Shown here one piece after another: positions 8,729 through 17,833 of a DNA stretch of 64,000 bases. The first letter of the stretch is position 1. Every line of letters begins with the position of its first letter. This DNA is from Pseudomonas sp. efr-133-TYG-5 (GTDB lineage Bacteria; Pseudomonadota; Gammaproteobacteria; Pseudomonadales; Pseudomonadaceae), in the NCBI RefSeq assembly GCF_030209175.1, contig NZ_JARVSM010000001.1, positions 806,001 through 870,000 of the forward strand, read 5' to 3'. The translations under genes were made by a program, and so were the position numbers. Below the pieces are notes generated by a model, which was given only the letters and a program-made list of their open reading frames with translations, did no database searches and was not told the DNA's origin.

Positions 8729-9241
8729 ATGAAGCGATTCGAGCAACTGATTGCGCCCCATCTGGACGCCGCTTACAACCTCGCGCGCTGGCTCACCGGC
8801 AACGACAGCGCCGCGCGTGATGTCGTGCAGGAAAGCGCCCTGCGTGCGTTCCGCTTCCTGCAGCGTTTCGCCGACGGCAACGCCAAGGCCTGGTTTCTGA
8901 CCATCGTGCGCAACGAAAGCTACACCTGGCTCAAGGCGTCGGCCGGGCGCCATTGGCTGGCGATCGGTGACGACATCGGTGATGACGACACCGCGCTCAG
9001 CCACAACCAGACCCCGGAACTACAGGCCATTCACACGGAAAGCGCCGCGTTGATCGAGCAAGCCCTGCAGGCCCTGCCGCCGGTATTTCGCGAGGTGATT
9101 GTGCTCAAGGAGCTCGAAGACATGCCTTACAAAGACATTGCCCTGGTCGTGGACATTCCCATCGGCACGGTCATGTCGAGGCTGGCCCGGGCGCGCGCCA
9201 TGCTCAAGCTCGAACTACTGAAGTTGCACGATCATGAATGA
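8729..9241 (+). CDS. ECF-family RNA polymerase sigma factor
   Basis: A 170-residue protein with region 2 (AAYNLARWLTGNDSAARDVV, then RAFRFLQRF and NAKAWFLTIVRN) and region 4 (LPPVFREVIVLKELEDMPYK followed by GTVMSRLARAR). This two-domain layout is that of ECF sigma factors. It overlaps the anti-sigma gene by 8 bp, indicating translational coupling. By context it probably transcribes its own operon and the divergent phosphoesterase/cupredoxin operon. The inducing signal is unknown; copper or envelope redox stress is a guess from the cupredoxin. Confidence 0.93.
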   Translation: MKRFEQLIAPHLDAAYNLARWLTGNDSAARDVVQESALRAFRFLQRFADGNAKAWFLTIVRNESYTWLKASAGRHWLAIGDDIGDDDTALSHNQTPELQAIHTESAALIEQALQALPPVFREVIVLKELEDMPYKDIALVVDIPIGTVMSRLARARAMLKLELLKLHDHE

Positions 9242-9977
9242 CACCGACTGCACGGTTTGCCAGACCCGCCTGCATGGCTACCTGGATCAGCAACTGGACC
9301 CGGCGAGTGCAGCCCAGGTGGCCGCGCACCTGTCCGAATGCACTGGGTGCGCGCGGCGACATGACGAACTGAAGAAACTCAAGCTCAGCGTCAGACAGCA
9401 TGCGCCGTACTACGCCGCGCCGGCCTCGCTGGCGACCAGCGTGTTTGCCCAACGGTCTGGCACGCCGCGCTTGCTCCAGCGCTGGCGGCAATGGCTGGCA
9501 CCGGCGTTCTGCGCCACGACGCTGGCGCTGGCCATGGTGCTGTACGTGGCAACCCCGGGCAGCGAACAGCCGCTGATGGATGAAGCGGTTTCCAGCCATG
9601 TCCGCTCGCTGATGGGCGAGCACTTGAACGATGTGGCGTCGTCCGACCGGCACACGGTAAAGCCTTGGTTCACCGGCAAACTGGATTTTTCCCCACCTGT
9701 GCTGGACTACGCAGCGCAAGGTTTTCCATTGCTCGGCGGGCGCCTGGATTATCTGCAACATCAGGCGACGGCCGCGCTCAGCTACGGCCGCGCCAAACAC
9801 ATCATCAATGTGTTCATCCTGCCGACGGCACAGGCCGATACACCGCGCCACAGTGAAACGATACGCGGCTTCAATGTGGTGTCCTGGCAAGCCAACCACA
9901 TGCGCTTCGTGCTGGTTTCCGATGTCGAGAAAAGTGAACTGGAGGCGTTCAGTCAGTTGCTCAGGGACGGTGCCTGA
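9234..9977 (+). CDS. Transmembrane anti-sigma factor (zinc-finger HC2 type)
   Basis: A 247-residue protein. The N-terminal anti-sigma domain carries the zinc-binding HxxxCxxC motif as HLSECTGC (about 30-37), with further cysteines at the N-terminus (TDCTVC). One membrane segment follows (about 88-107, AFCATTLALAMVLYVA), then a periplasmic C-terminal domain. This matches membrane-bound regulators that hold an ECF sigma factor until a periplasmic signal arrives. The gene overlaps the sigma gene by 8 bp. Confidence 0.88.
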   Translation: MNDTDCTVCQTRLHGYLDQQLDPASAAQVAAHLSECTGCARRHDELKKLKLSVRQHAPYYAAPASLATSVFAQRSGTPRLLQRWRQWLAPAFCATTLALAMVLYVATPGSEQPLMDEAVSSHVRSLMGEHLNDVASSDRHTVKPWFTGKLDFSPPVLDYAAQGFPLLGGRLDYLQHQATAALSYGRAKHIINVFILPTAQADTPRHSETIRGFNVVSWQANHMRFVLVSDVEKSELEAFSQLLRDGA

Positions 9978-10003
9978 AGGCATTCACAGACAGGCATAGC
10001 CGT

Positions 10004-10699
10004 TCAGGCGAGCAACTCACTGATCCAGCGCGCTTCTTCGGCGAGGTGGCGGGCCTTGTCTTCAGGCACGCCGTGTCGCGCCCGGGCGAACTGGCGCAGC
10101 GTACGTAGTTTGAGGTGCAGCCGGCGCTGCCATTTGCTCAGGAACGCCGCGCTGCGCGTTTGCAGGTGCAGCGGGCCGAAGTACAGCTCCTCGGCGCTGT
10201 ACGTCACCGGCGCGCCGCGTTCGGCGACGATGATTTCGTAGTCGAAACGGTTTTCGCGCAGCACTTCTTCGCCAAGGATGCGGTAACCGTTGTCCATCAG
10301 CCATTGGCGCAGCGGTTGCTCTCCGCCGTTGGGTTGCAGGATCAGGCGCTCCTGGCCAGTCAGGCGGGCCTTGCCGCTGTCGAGGATGTCGCGGATCGTT
10401 TCGCCGCCCATGCCGCACAGGCTGATGGCGGTGATGCCGTCGCCCGGTTCGATTGCCGCCAGGCCGCTGGCCAGGCGTACGCTGATACGCTGCTCCAATC
10501 GGTTCTCGCGAACGGTACGTTCGGCGGCGCGAAACGGCGTCAGCGCCACCTCGCCCGCCACCGCCGCGACGATGGCGCCACGGCGCATCAGCGCCACCGG
10601 CAGGTAACCGTGGTCCGAGCCGATATCGGCCAATCGCGCACCGGCCGGCACCTGCGCCGCCACGCGCTCCAGGCGCATGGACAATGTCTGTTCGTTCAA
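10004..10699 (-). CDS. trmK: tRNA (adenine(22)-N1)-methyltransferase TrmK family
   Basis: A 231-residue Rossmann-type SAM methyltransferase. The SAM motif is LADIGSDHGYLPVALM; ISLCGMGGETIRDIL and LILQPNGGEQPLRQWL are TrmK-specific blocks. The family methylates N1 of A22 in tRNA. The start chosen is TTG at 10699 (protein beginning MNEQTLSMRLERVA), preceded by AGGGG six bases upstream. The ATG at 10678 is the alternative. Sequence further upstream in this frame (to 10783) is arginine-rich and probably untranslated. It stands alone. Confidence 0.85.
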   Translation of the reverse strand: MNEQTLSMRLERVAAQVPAGARLADIGSDHGYLPVALMRRGAIVAAVAGEVALTPFRAAERTVRENRLEQRISVRLASGLAAIEPGDGITAISLCGMGGETIRDILDSGKARLTGQERLILQPNGGEQPLRQWLMDNGYRILGEEVLRENRFDYEIIVAERGAPVTYSAEELYFGPLHLQTRSAAFLSKWQRRLHLKLRTLRQFARARHGVPEDKARHLAEEARWISELLA

Positions 10700-10886
10700 C
10701 CCCAGCCCCTTTTTGACCCGTAGCGTCCGGCACCTCTGGCCGGATCGGGGCGCGATTCTGTCGGGCCGCGTCGGGAAATTCAAACGATTGCGACGGCGAA
10801 CAGGCCTCGATAACGCCGCAACGGCTGTGGATCCTCCCGTCGGAAACCGCTAACGTGCCTGCAACCTGCCCCGGATCCGCACGCCC

Positions 10887-11507
10887 ATGTCCATCACCGA
10901 CAACCTCCTCGCCTTCACGTTTGCCGCCACCCTGCTGACCTTGACGCCGGGGCTGGATACCGCGCTGGTGCTGCGCACCGCCACCGTGGAAGGCAAGCAT
11001 CAGGCGTTGCGCGCGACGCTGGGGATCAATGCCGGCTGCCTGCTGTGGGGCGCAGCAGTGGCGTTCGGCCTCGGTGCGCTGGTCGCCGTTTCAGAGCTGG
11101 CCTACAACCTGTTGAAGTACTGCGGCGCGGCGTACCTGGCGTGGCTCGGGCTGAACATGCTGCTGCGCCCGCGCCGCTCGCCCGTGCCCGTCGAAGCCAG
11201 CGACAAACCCGGTGGCAACTGGTTTCTCAAGGGCATGCTGGGCAATCTGCTCAATCCCAAGATCGGCATTTTCTACGTGTCTTTCCTGCCGCAGTTCATT
11301 CCGCCAGGCCAGGCGCTGGTGCCGTGGACGTTCGGCCTGGTCAGCATCCACGTGGTGCTCGGGCTGATCTGGTCGTGCGTGCTGATTGGCGCGACCCGGC
11401 CGCTGTCAGGGTTTCTGCGCCGGCAGCGCGTGATCCGCTGGATGGATCGCACCACAGGGATGATTTTCCTGCTGTTTGCAGCGCGATTGGCGTTCAGCCG
11501 GCGTTGA
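10887..11507 (+). CDS. LysE-family amino acid exporter
   Basis: A 206-residue, six-segment inner membrane protein with the family hallmark LTPGLDTALVLRTATVEGKH near the N-terminus and NLLNPKIGIFYVSFLPQFIP in the middle. RhtB/LysE proteins export amino acids or related compounds. It converges with a second LysE paralogue (11517-12113), with only 9 bp between stops, which suggests an old arrangement rather than a recent duplication. The substrate is not determinable. Confidence 0.9.
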   Translation: MSITDNLLAFTFAATLLTLTPGLDTALVLRTATVEGKHQALRATLGINAGCLLWGAAVAFGLGALVAVSELAYNLLKYCGAAYLAWLGLNMLLRPRRSPVPVEASDKPGGNWFLKGMLGNLLNPKIGIFYVSFLPQFIPPGQALVPWTFGLVSIHVVLGLIWSCVLIGATRPLSGFLRRQRVIRWMDRTTGMIFLLFAARLAFSRR

Positions 11508-11516
11508 GCCTGGCGC

Positions 11517-12113
11517 TCACACCAGCACGGTCAGCCACGCCGATGCCAGCAACAGCAACGCCAGCAAGGCATTCATCCGGGTAAATGCCTGCGGCGAGGT
11601 AAGGAACCGCGCACTGCCCACGCCGAGCAGCGCCCAGGCCGTCATGCACGGCAAACACACCAGCAGAAACGCCAACGACAACAGCAATATGCGTGCGCGC
11701 TCGTCGCCGCTGGCACCAAACACGCTGATCATCGCCACGGCCATCATCCACACCTTGGGGTTGATCAGTTGCAAACCGGCGGCGCCGACCATGCCCAGGC
11801 CATTATCGCCCGCCGCCTCAGGGTCGGTGGAGGGTGCCGAGCTGCGAAAGATCTGCCACGCCAGCCAGCTCAACCAGAGCACCCCGGCCCAGGCCATGAC
11901 CTGCTGCACGCGGGGGAAGCGCAGCAGCGTTTCCCCCACACCGAGCCCGACGGCCAAGACCACCAGCGCCGCCGTCACGCAGGCGCCAAAAATGATCGGC
12001 AGCGTCGCCACCAGTCCGCGCCGGGAGCTGTGGCTCATCACCAGAATGTTGGTCGGCCCCGGAGTGATCGAGGCGACGAAGGCGAACAGCAGAAAAGGCA
12101 ACAGCGATTGCAT
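11517..12113 (-). CDS. LysE-family translocator
   Basis: A 198-residue LysE/RhtB paralogue beginning MQSLLPFLLFAFVASITPGP, with LQLINPKVWMMAVAMISVFG centrally. The ATG at 12113 is chosen because GGGAG lies upstream and the hydrophobic first segment begins there; an upstream ATG at 12146 would add an ill-fitting polar stretch. It lies 52 bp downstream of an AraC regulator on the same strand, a frequent pairing in which the regulator senses the exported compound. Confidence 0.88.
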   Translation of the reverse strand: MQSLLPFLLFAFVASITPGPTNILVMSHSSRRGLVATLPIIFGACVTAALVVLAVGLGVGETLLRFPRVQQVMAWAGVLWLSWLAWQIFRSSAPSTDPEAAGDNGLGMVGAAGLQLINPKVWMMAVAMISVFGASGDERARILLLSLAFLLVCLPCMTAWALLGVGSARFLTSPQAFTRMNALLALLLLASAWLTVLV

Positions 12114-12165
12114 GAGGTGAACTCCCGAATCAGAACAGGAGGCCATGGTCGCCAGTCGGCGCGGT

Positions 12166-13002
12166 TCAGTCTGGAAGGTTTGAGCAACGCTTGCGGTAAT
12201 CCGCCGGCGTGAGGTGATAGGCGCGACGGAACCAGCGCCCCATGTGGCTCTGGTCAGCGAAACCGAGGGCGCTGGCGACTTCGGCCGGTGACTCGCCCCG
12301 GGCCAGCAACTGCCGGGCCTTGGCCAGGCGCAACTGAATCAGATACGCATGCGGTGCCAGGCCGAAAGCGGCCTTGAATGCGCGGGTCAGGCGAAAACGA
12401 TCGACGCCGCAGGCCCGGGCCAGGTCATCCAGGCCGATGTCCTGATAGGCGTGCGCATGCAGGTAGTCACGCGCCACCTGTGCCACCAGCGGCAGGCGCG
12501 GATCGACGCTCAGGCGCTTGCGCCAGTCGAGGTGGCAGGTCAGCGCACCGAGCAAGCTGTCGATGGCATCCTGGCGCACGATGCGCAGATCGCCTTCATG
12601 CAAGGCGTGGAAGGCCTGATTGATGGCGCCCGCCAGACGTGGATCCTGGCTCAGCGTATCGGCAAAGCCCAGTTGGCTGTGATCCGGCGTGTGTTCGAAC
12701 AAGGCACGCACCTCACGCTCCAGCCACTGCGGATCGAAGTAGAGCATCGAATAAGTGAAACCCTCCTCGGTCGGCGCATGGCCGTCGTGGATCTCGCCGG
12801 GCTCGAGCATGAACACCTTGCCCGGGGTGCTGAAGTGGCGCACGCGCCGGCAATTGAACTGCTGCACGCCCTGCTCCGTGATCCCGACCAGAAAACTGTC
12901 GTGCCAGTGCGGGTCATAGGCGTGCCCACGAAAATGCGCGCGAATCGACTCGATGCCGGTGTCGGCATCCTGGGACAGTTCGATCCAGTTGGATGGGTCC
13001 AC
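12166..13002 (-). CDS. AraC-family transcriptional regulator with N-terminal cupin domain
   Basis: A 278-residue protein. The N-terminal AraC-binding cupin (about 20-150) contains HWHDSFLVGITEQGVQQFNC and FMLEPGEIHDGHAP. The C-terminal double HTH (about 180-275) contains IGLDDLARACGVDRFRLTRA and SHMGRWFRRAYHLTPADYRK. It is upstream of the LysE gene at 11517 in the same orientation and most likely controls that exporter. Confidence 0.9.
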   Translation of the reverse strand: MDPSNWIELSQDADTGIESIRAHFRGHAYDPHWHDSFLVGITEQGVQQFNCRRVRHFSTPGKVFMLEPGEIHDGHAPTEEGFTYSMLYFDPQWLEREVRALFEHTPDHSQLGFADTLSQDPRLAGAINQAFHALHEGDLRIVRQDAIDSLLGALTCHLDWRKRLSVDPRLPLVAQVARDYLHAHAYQDIGLDDLARACGVDRFRLTRAFKAAFGLAPHAYLIQLRLAKARQLLARGESPAEVASALGFADQSHMGRWFRRAYHLTPADYRKRCSNLPD

Positions 13003-13176
13003 GCGAGGCTCCAGGGGTCAGGGTGTCAGCGTTGCACGGGCGGACGAATACGTTACCGCGCTTTCCCGCAGGACGTTTAGAAGATTTGTGCAGACCGCCA
13101 GCGCCGTGCACCTGCAAACTTATTGAACCCTGCTGGTCTGCGCCCGCCTAACGCAAAGACCATCAGGAGGTAGCTC

Positions 13177-13371
13177 ATGCATATCGAAACCACGTGGATC
13201 GTACTGGCAGTCGTGCTTTTGCTCATCGAGTTGTGGGCCATCAACCGGGTGCGCAAAAGCGCCGGAAAGTCGAGTAACAAGGGGGTGTGGATCGTACTGA
13301 TCGTCTTTGTACCGCTGATTGGCCTGATCGCCTGGGCGCTGGCGGGGCCGAAACACGTCACCCAGGCGTAG
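13177..13371 (+). CDS. Small membrane protein, PLDc_N (phospholipase D nuclease N-terminal) family
   Basis: A 64-residue protein with two membrane segments (WIVLAVVLLLIELWAINRV and WIVLIVFVPLIGLIAWALAG) separated by a short basic loop. This is the stand-alone PLDc_N domain layout. A strong ribosome site AGGAGG sits just before the ATG. Function is unknown. It is followed 19 bp later by a strong terminator, so it is probably monocistronic. Confidence 0.82.
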   Translation: MHIETTWIVLAVVLLLIELWAINRVRKSAGKSSNKGVWIVLIVFVPLIGLIAWALAGPKHVTQA

Positions 13372-13390
13372 GCTTAGCGGCAAACCCAAG

Positions 13391-13415
13391 GCCCCGTCCG
13401 TGCGGGGCTTTTTTT
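13391..13415 (+). terminator. Intrinsic terminator after the PLDc_N protein
   Basis: Stem GCCCCG / CGGGGC with a 6-nt loop, followed directly by seven T residues. Confidence 0.85.
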
Positions 13416-13583
13416 CGCCCGGGATTTGTATCGCACTGTGTACCAATGCCCGGCCGATACACATCTGCACATCACCGCGCAAAAACTGAAACACCCCGGA
13501 TACGCCGCAGCGTTTCAATCGATTCCAAGGTTTGCAGGGTTCAGCCAGAACCCAACCCCCGTCGCTTGCCAAGGAGAGTTGCC

Positions 13584-14651
13584 ATGAACACTGCACTGCG
13601 TACCACGCCTTCCACTCAACATCGTCGCCGTCTGCTGGGCTTGTCACTGCTCGCCACCGCGCTGTTGCAGTTCGGTGCTTTCAGCGCCACCAACGCGCAA
13701 TCGGCGACGACCGCGGCAAGCCAACCGGCGGCCACCCAGGCCCTGGCTAGCCTGCCGTTCGGCGCCCTGAAGCACGTCAAGACCGGCCTGCTCGACGTCG
13801 CCTACGCCGAAACCGGGCCGGCCAATGGCCCGGTGGTGATTCTGCTGCACGGCTGGCCGTACGACATTCACAGCTATGACGAGGTGGCGCCGTTGCTCGC
13901 GGCCAAGGGTTACCGGGTGTTGATGCCTTACGCCCGGGGGTACGGCGACACGCATTTCCTCTCCGACAAGACCGTGCGCAATGGCCAACCGGCCGCGCTG
14001 GCCAGTGACGTCATCGATTTCATGGACGCCCTGCAGATCAAACAAGCGGTACTCGGTGGCTATGACTGGGGCGCGCGTTCGGCGGATATCGTTTCGGCGC
14101 TGTGGCCGGAGCGGGTCAAGGCGCTGGTGTCGGTCAGTGGCTACCTGATCGGCAACCAGGCCGCGGGCAAGAATCCGCTGCCGCCCAAGGCCGAGCTGCA
14201 ATGGTGGTATCAGTTCTACTTCGCCACCGAGCGTGGTGCCGCCGGGTATGCGAAAAACACCCACGATTTCGCCAGGTTGATCTGGCAGACCGCTTCACCG
14301 AAATGGGCCTTCGACGACGCTACCTTCGACCGCAGCGCCGCCGCCCTCGACAACCCGGATCACGTCGCCATCACGCTGTTCAACTACCGTTGGCGCCTGG
14401 GCCTGGTGCAGGGCGAAAGCCAATACGAGGCGCTGGAGCAGAAACTCGCCAGTGCACCGCCCATCCATGTGCCAACCATCACCCTGGAAGGCGACGCCAA
14501 CGGTGCGCCGCACCCGGCGCCGGAGGATTACGCCAAGCGTTTCACCGGCAAGTATGAGTTCCGCCTGATCAACGGCGGTATCGGCCACAACCTGCCGCAG
14601 GAAGACCCACAAGCGTTCGCCAAGGCAATCATCGACGCCGACGCTCTCTGA
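13584..14651 (+). CDS. Exported alpha/beta hydrolase, epoxide hydrolase/dehalogenase-like
   Basis: A 355-residue protein. The ATG at 13584 has AAGGAG upstream and opens on a signal-like segment (HRRRLLGLSLLATALLQFGA, ending TNAQS), so the product is probably periplasmic. The RRRLLGL motif allows Tat export but is not decisive. The hydrolase fold shows the oxyanion motif LLHGWPYD, the nucleophile elbow GGYDWGARS with Asp161 (an Asp nucleophile, as in epoxide hydrolases and haloalkane dehalogenases), and catalytic His335 in GIGHNLPQED. The natural substrate is unknown. The frame extends back to 13287, but that part crosses the upstream terminator. Confidence 0.85.
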   Translation: MNTALRTTPSTQHRRRLLGLSLLATALLQFGAFSATNAQSATTAASQPAATQALASLPFGALKHVKTGLLDVAYAETGPANGPVVILLHGWPYDIHSYDEVAPLLAAKGYRVLMPYARGYGDTHFLSDKTVRNGQPAALASDVIDFMDALQIKQAVLGGYDWGARSADIVSALWPERVKALVSVSGYLIGNQAAGKNPLPPKAELQWWYQFYFATERGAAGYAKNTHDFARLIWQTASPKWAFDDATFDRSAAALDNPDHVAITLFNYRWRLGLVQGESQYEALEQKLASAPPIHVPTITLEGDANGAPHPAPEDYAKRFTGKYEFRLINGGIGHNLPQEDPQAFAKAIIDADAL

Positions 14652-14737
14652 CCAGACCCTTGCTGTGCGCAGCAGCTAACGATGGCGGCGAGTTTTTGCT
14701 CTGATGCAAAGCTCGCCGTCAGCGCCTGCGGCGGCAA

Positions 14738-15721
14738 TTACTTGACCAGGCGCTTTTCCTTGGACGGTCGATAACCGAAATACGCGCTGTAGCACTTGCT
14801 GAAGTGGCTGGGTGAAACAAACCCGCACGCCACCAGCACATCGACCTGCGACAACTCGGTGTGCTGCAACAGACGGCGCGCCTCGGTGATGCGCAACTCC
14901 ATGTAGTAACGCTGCGGCGTGGTGCCGAGTTGTTCCTTGAACAGGCGTTCCAGTTGCCGCCGCGAGCGCCCGGCGTACACCGCCAGTTGCTCCAGCTCCA
15001 GCGGCTCCTCGAGGTTGGCGTCCATCAGCTTGATCACCTCGCGCAACGGTGCGCTGACGCAGATGTTCTCGCTCGGTTTGATCCGCCGATAACGTGACTC
15101 CTCGAACGCCAGAATGTCCTCGATGCCCTCGACCAGCGCCTTGTCGTGCAGGCTCTTGATCCAGTCCAGCGCCATGTGGAACGCCCCGGACGGACTCGAC
15201 GCGGTCAACCGGTCACGGTCGATCACGTAGGGCTCGCTGCTGACCAGGGTGGCTTTGGAAATTTCCGTCAGTGCCGGACGGTGCTCCGGATGAATCGCAC
15301 AACGGTAGCCCTCCAGCACGCCGGCCCGGCCGAGAAACCACGCGCCGTTCCACAGACCGGCGAGCACTATCCCCGCCTCCGCGGCTATTTTCAGCAGGCC
15401 GATGAATTCGTCGCTGGCTTTCAGTTCGGTGCGGTATCCGCCGCAGATCACCAACAGATCGAGTTCCTGTGCAGCGCTCGTCGTCAGCCGGGCGTCCGGA
15501 CGGATCACCAGCCCGAGGTCGCTGACCACTTCGCCGTCGTCCAGGCCGAACGTGCGTGACGAAAACAACCCGGGACGCAACAGGTTGGCGGTCACAATGG
15601 TATCCAGCGCCTGGGTAAACGCCGGCAGGGAGAAATGCTCCAGCAAGACAAACCCCGTGCGGGTCATGCGTCCCGGCCGGGAGGAAGGCTCGTTCAGGTA
15701 GCGAAGGTTCTTGCCCTTCAT
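14738..15721 (-). CDS. GlxA-family transcriptional regulator (DJ-1/PfpI plus AraC HTH)
   Basis: About 327 residues. An amidotransferase-like DJ-1/PfpI domain (about 20-190; DLLVICGGYRTELKAS, GLWNGAWFLGRAGVLEGYRC) is followed by a C-terminal AraC HTH (EQLAVYAGRSRRQLERLFKE and VACGFVSPSHFSKCYSAYFG). This architecture covers Pseudomonas regulators of arginine, carnitine and quaternary amine use. The start is uncertain: ATG at 15721 (MKGKNLRYL) is given, while ATG at 15667 (MTRTGFVLLEHF) begins exactly at the domain edge. The gene converges on the exported hydrolase. Confidence 0.88.
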   Translation of the reverse strand: MKGKNLRYLNEPSSRPGRMTRTGFVLLEHFSLPAFTQALDTIVTANLLRPGLFSSRTFGLDDGEVVSDLGLVIRPDARLTTSAAQELDLLVICGGYRTELKASDEFIGLLKIAAEAGIVLAGLWNGAWFLGRAGVLEGYRCAIHPEHRPALTEISKATLVSSEPYVIDRDRLTASSPSGAFHMALDWIKSLHDKALVEGIEDILAFEESRYRRIKPSENICVSAPLREVIKLMDANLEEPLELEQLAVYAGRSRRQLERLFKEQLGTTPQRYYMELRITEARRLLQHTELSQVDVLVACGFVSPSHFSKCYSAYFGYRPSKEKRLVK

Positions 15722-15844
15722 GCCACCGCTGAATTGGCGTCGTTCGATCAAGGTTTTGCCCGATATTTTTATTGGAACAGGACTTTTAAGCGCGGGCGCC
15801 GCCGAACGCAAGCGCGACGCCGAAGCGTCGCGCTCGCTACGTTG

Positions 15845-17833
15845 TCAGTGCGGTGCGCGGGGGATGGTTTTCAGCAGGTCTTCCGGGCTGATATGGCCGA
15901 CCACACTGCCCGGTTGCGGCAGGTTGAGGATGTGGCCCTTCATCTTGCCGATGACGTGCATCTCGCATGGCTTGCAGTCGAACTTCAGGGTCAGCACTTC
16001 GTCGCCATGAATCAGTTGCATCGGCGCCACCTTGGTGCGCACGCCGGTGACGCCCTTGGCCTGTTTCGGGCACAGGTTGAAGGAGAAGCGCAGGCAGTGC
16101 TTGGTGATCATCACCGGCACTTCGCCCGCTTCTTCGTGGGCCTCGTAGGCCGCGTCGATCAGTTTCACCCCGTGGCGGTGATAGAACTCGCGGGCCTTGT
16201 GGTTGTAGACGTTGGCCAGGAACGACAGATGCGACTCCGGGTACACCGGCGGCGGCGTGGTTTCGGCCTTGCGGCTACCGCGTGGATGAGCGGCGACGCG
16301 CGCCGCGGTCAGCGCTTCGATGACTTCGCGGCGCAACGACTTGAGTTGCGAATTGGGGATGAAGAACGCCTGCGGTGCATCGAGCTTGATCGACGTGGCG
16401 TGGTACGGCGTGGTGCCCAGTTGGCCGAGCAGGTCGTGCAGTGTCTCCAGCGCCTGTTCCGGCTTGTTGGCCGCGCCGAACGGGCCGTCCAGGGCGACGC
16501 TGGCGCTGATGCCCTCCTCGCTGGTGGCCGTCAGTTCCAGGCGTTCTTCGCGCAGGCGGGCGACCCAGGTCAGACCGATGCGGCGCTCGGCGGAGGTCTT
16601 GAGCAAGGCCTGCTGCCAGTTGTGGTCGAGGTTGCGGTTCAGCGGATGATTCGGCCGCAACTTGTACATGCCTTCCGGCATTTCATTCGGCTCGACGCGG
16701 TAGCGATAACGCTTCTCGCCCTCTTCCTCGAACTCACCCTTGGCCTCGGCAATGTTGGCACGGAACCCCACCACCTCGCGCTTGACCAGCACGTTGAGGC
16801 CGTCGCCGTTGGATAGCGGTTCGTGGGTGACCACTTGCATGTCACGCTTGCCGACTTTCTCGACGATGCCCACCGCCAGGCCGGTGAAAGTCGGCGAATC
16901 GAACGCGCCGATGTCGATCTTGCGTTCACTGACAAAATAGTCCGTGCTGCCGCGATGGAAGGTTTTTTCCGGGTCCGGCACGAAGAAGTGCGCGGTGCGG
17001 CCGCTGGAGGCGCGGGCCAGGTCCGGGCGATCTTCGAGCACCGCGTCGAGGCGCTGGCGGTAATAGGCAGTGATGTTCTTCACATAGCCCATATCCTTGT
17101 AGCGACCTTCGATCTTGAACGAGCGCACGCCGGCTTCGACCAGGGCACGGATGTTGGCGCTCTGGTTGTTGTCCTTCATCGACAGCAGGTGCTTCTCGTA
17201 GGCGATCACGCCACCCTTTTCATCTTTCAGGGTGTACGGCAGGCGACAGGCTTGCGAGCAGTCGCCACGGTTGGCGCTGCGCCCGGTCTGCGCATGGGAA
17301 ATGTTGCACTGGCCGGAGAAGGCCACGCACAACGCGCCGTGGATGAAAAATTCGATGGCGGCGTCGGTTTCGTCGGCGATCGCGCGGATTTCCTTGAGGT
17401 TCAGCTCACGGGCCAGCACCAGTTGCGAGAAACCGGCCTGATCGAGGAACTTGGCCCGCTCCAGGGTGCGGATGTCGGTCTGCGTACTGGCGTGCAGTTC
17501 GATCGGCGGAATGTCCAGCTCCATCACGCCCAGATCCTGGACGATCAGCGCATCGACACCGGCGTCGTACAACTGATGGATCAGCTTGCGCGCCGGCTCC
17601 AGTTCGTTGTCGTGCAGGATGGTGTTGATGGTGGTGAAGATCCGCGCGTGGTAACGACGGGCAAACTCCACCAGCTCGGCGATTTCACTCACCTCGTTGC
17701 AGGCGTTGTGGCGCGCGCCGAAGCTCGGGCCACCGATGTACACGGCGTCGGCGCCGTGCAGGATGGCTTCACGGGCGATGGCCACGTCACGGGCGGGGCT
17801 GAGCAGTTCCAGGTGATGCTTGGGCAAGGACAT
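15845..17833 (-). CDS. rlhA: U32-family protein RlhA, 23S rRNA 5-hydroxycytidine synthase
   Basis: A 662-residue protein of the peptidase U32 family with the long C-terminal extension typical of RlhA (YdcP, about 650 residues) rather than TrhP (about 450). The catalytic region shows HGALCVAFSGQCNISHAQTG and ANRGDCSQACRLPY, with the conserved cysteines linked to iron-sulfur binding. The C-terminal part carries further cysteines (FDCKPCEMHVIGKMKGH). RlhA introduces ho5C2501 in 23S rRNA. The AT-rich lasso peptide cluster begins just upstream of this gene. Confidence 0.87.
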   Translation of the reverse strand: MSLPKHHLELLSPARDVAIAREAILHGADAVYIGGPSFGARHNACNEVSEIAELVEFARRYHARIFTTINTILHDNELEPARKLIHQLYDAGVDALIVQDLGVMELDIPPIELHASTQTDIRTLERAKFLDQAGFSQLVLARELNLKEIRAIADETDAAIEFFIHGALCVAFSGQCNISHAQTGRSANRGDCSQACRLPYTLKDEKGGVIAYEKHLLSMKDNNQSANIRALVEAGVRSFKIEGRYKDMGYVKNITAYYRQRLDAVLEDRPDLARASSGRTAHFFVPDPEKTFHRGSTDYFVSERKIDIGAFDSPTFTGLAVGIVEKVGKRDMQVVTHEPLSNGDGLNVLVKREVVGFRANIAEAKGEFEEEGEKRYRYRVEPNEMPEGMYKLRPNHPLNRNLDHNWQQALLKTSAERRIGLTWVARLREERLELTATSEEGISASVALDGPFGAANKPEQALETLHDLLGQLGTTPYHATSIKLDAPQAFFIPNSQLKSLRREVIEALTAARVAAHPRGSRKAETTPPPVYPESHLSFLANVYNHKAREFYHRHGVKLIDAAYEAHEEAGEVPVMITKHCLRFSFNLCPKQAKGVTGVRTKVAPMQLIHGDEVLTLKFDCKPCEMHVIGKMKGHILNLPQPGSVVGHISPEDLLKTIPRAPH

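Noticed and set aside
13287..13583. N-terminal extension of the exported hydrolase
   Set aside because: It runs across the preceding terminator and has no ribosome site; the ATG at 13584 has AAGGAG and opens a signal peptide.
14640..14737. GGCGAG...CTCGCC hairpin between the hydrolase and GlxA regulator considered as a terminator
   Set aside because: Stem is interrupted and has no adjoining T-run in either direction; left uncalled.
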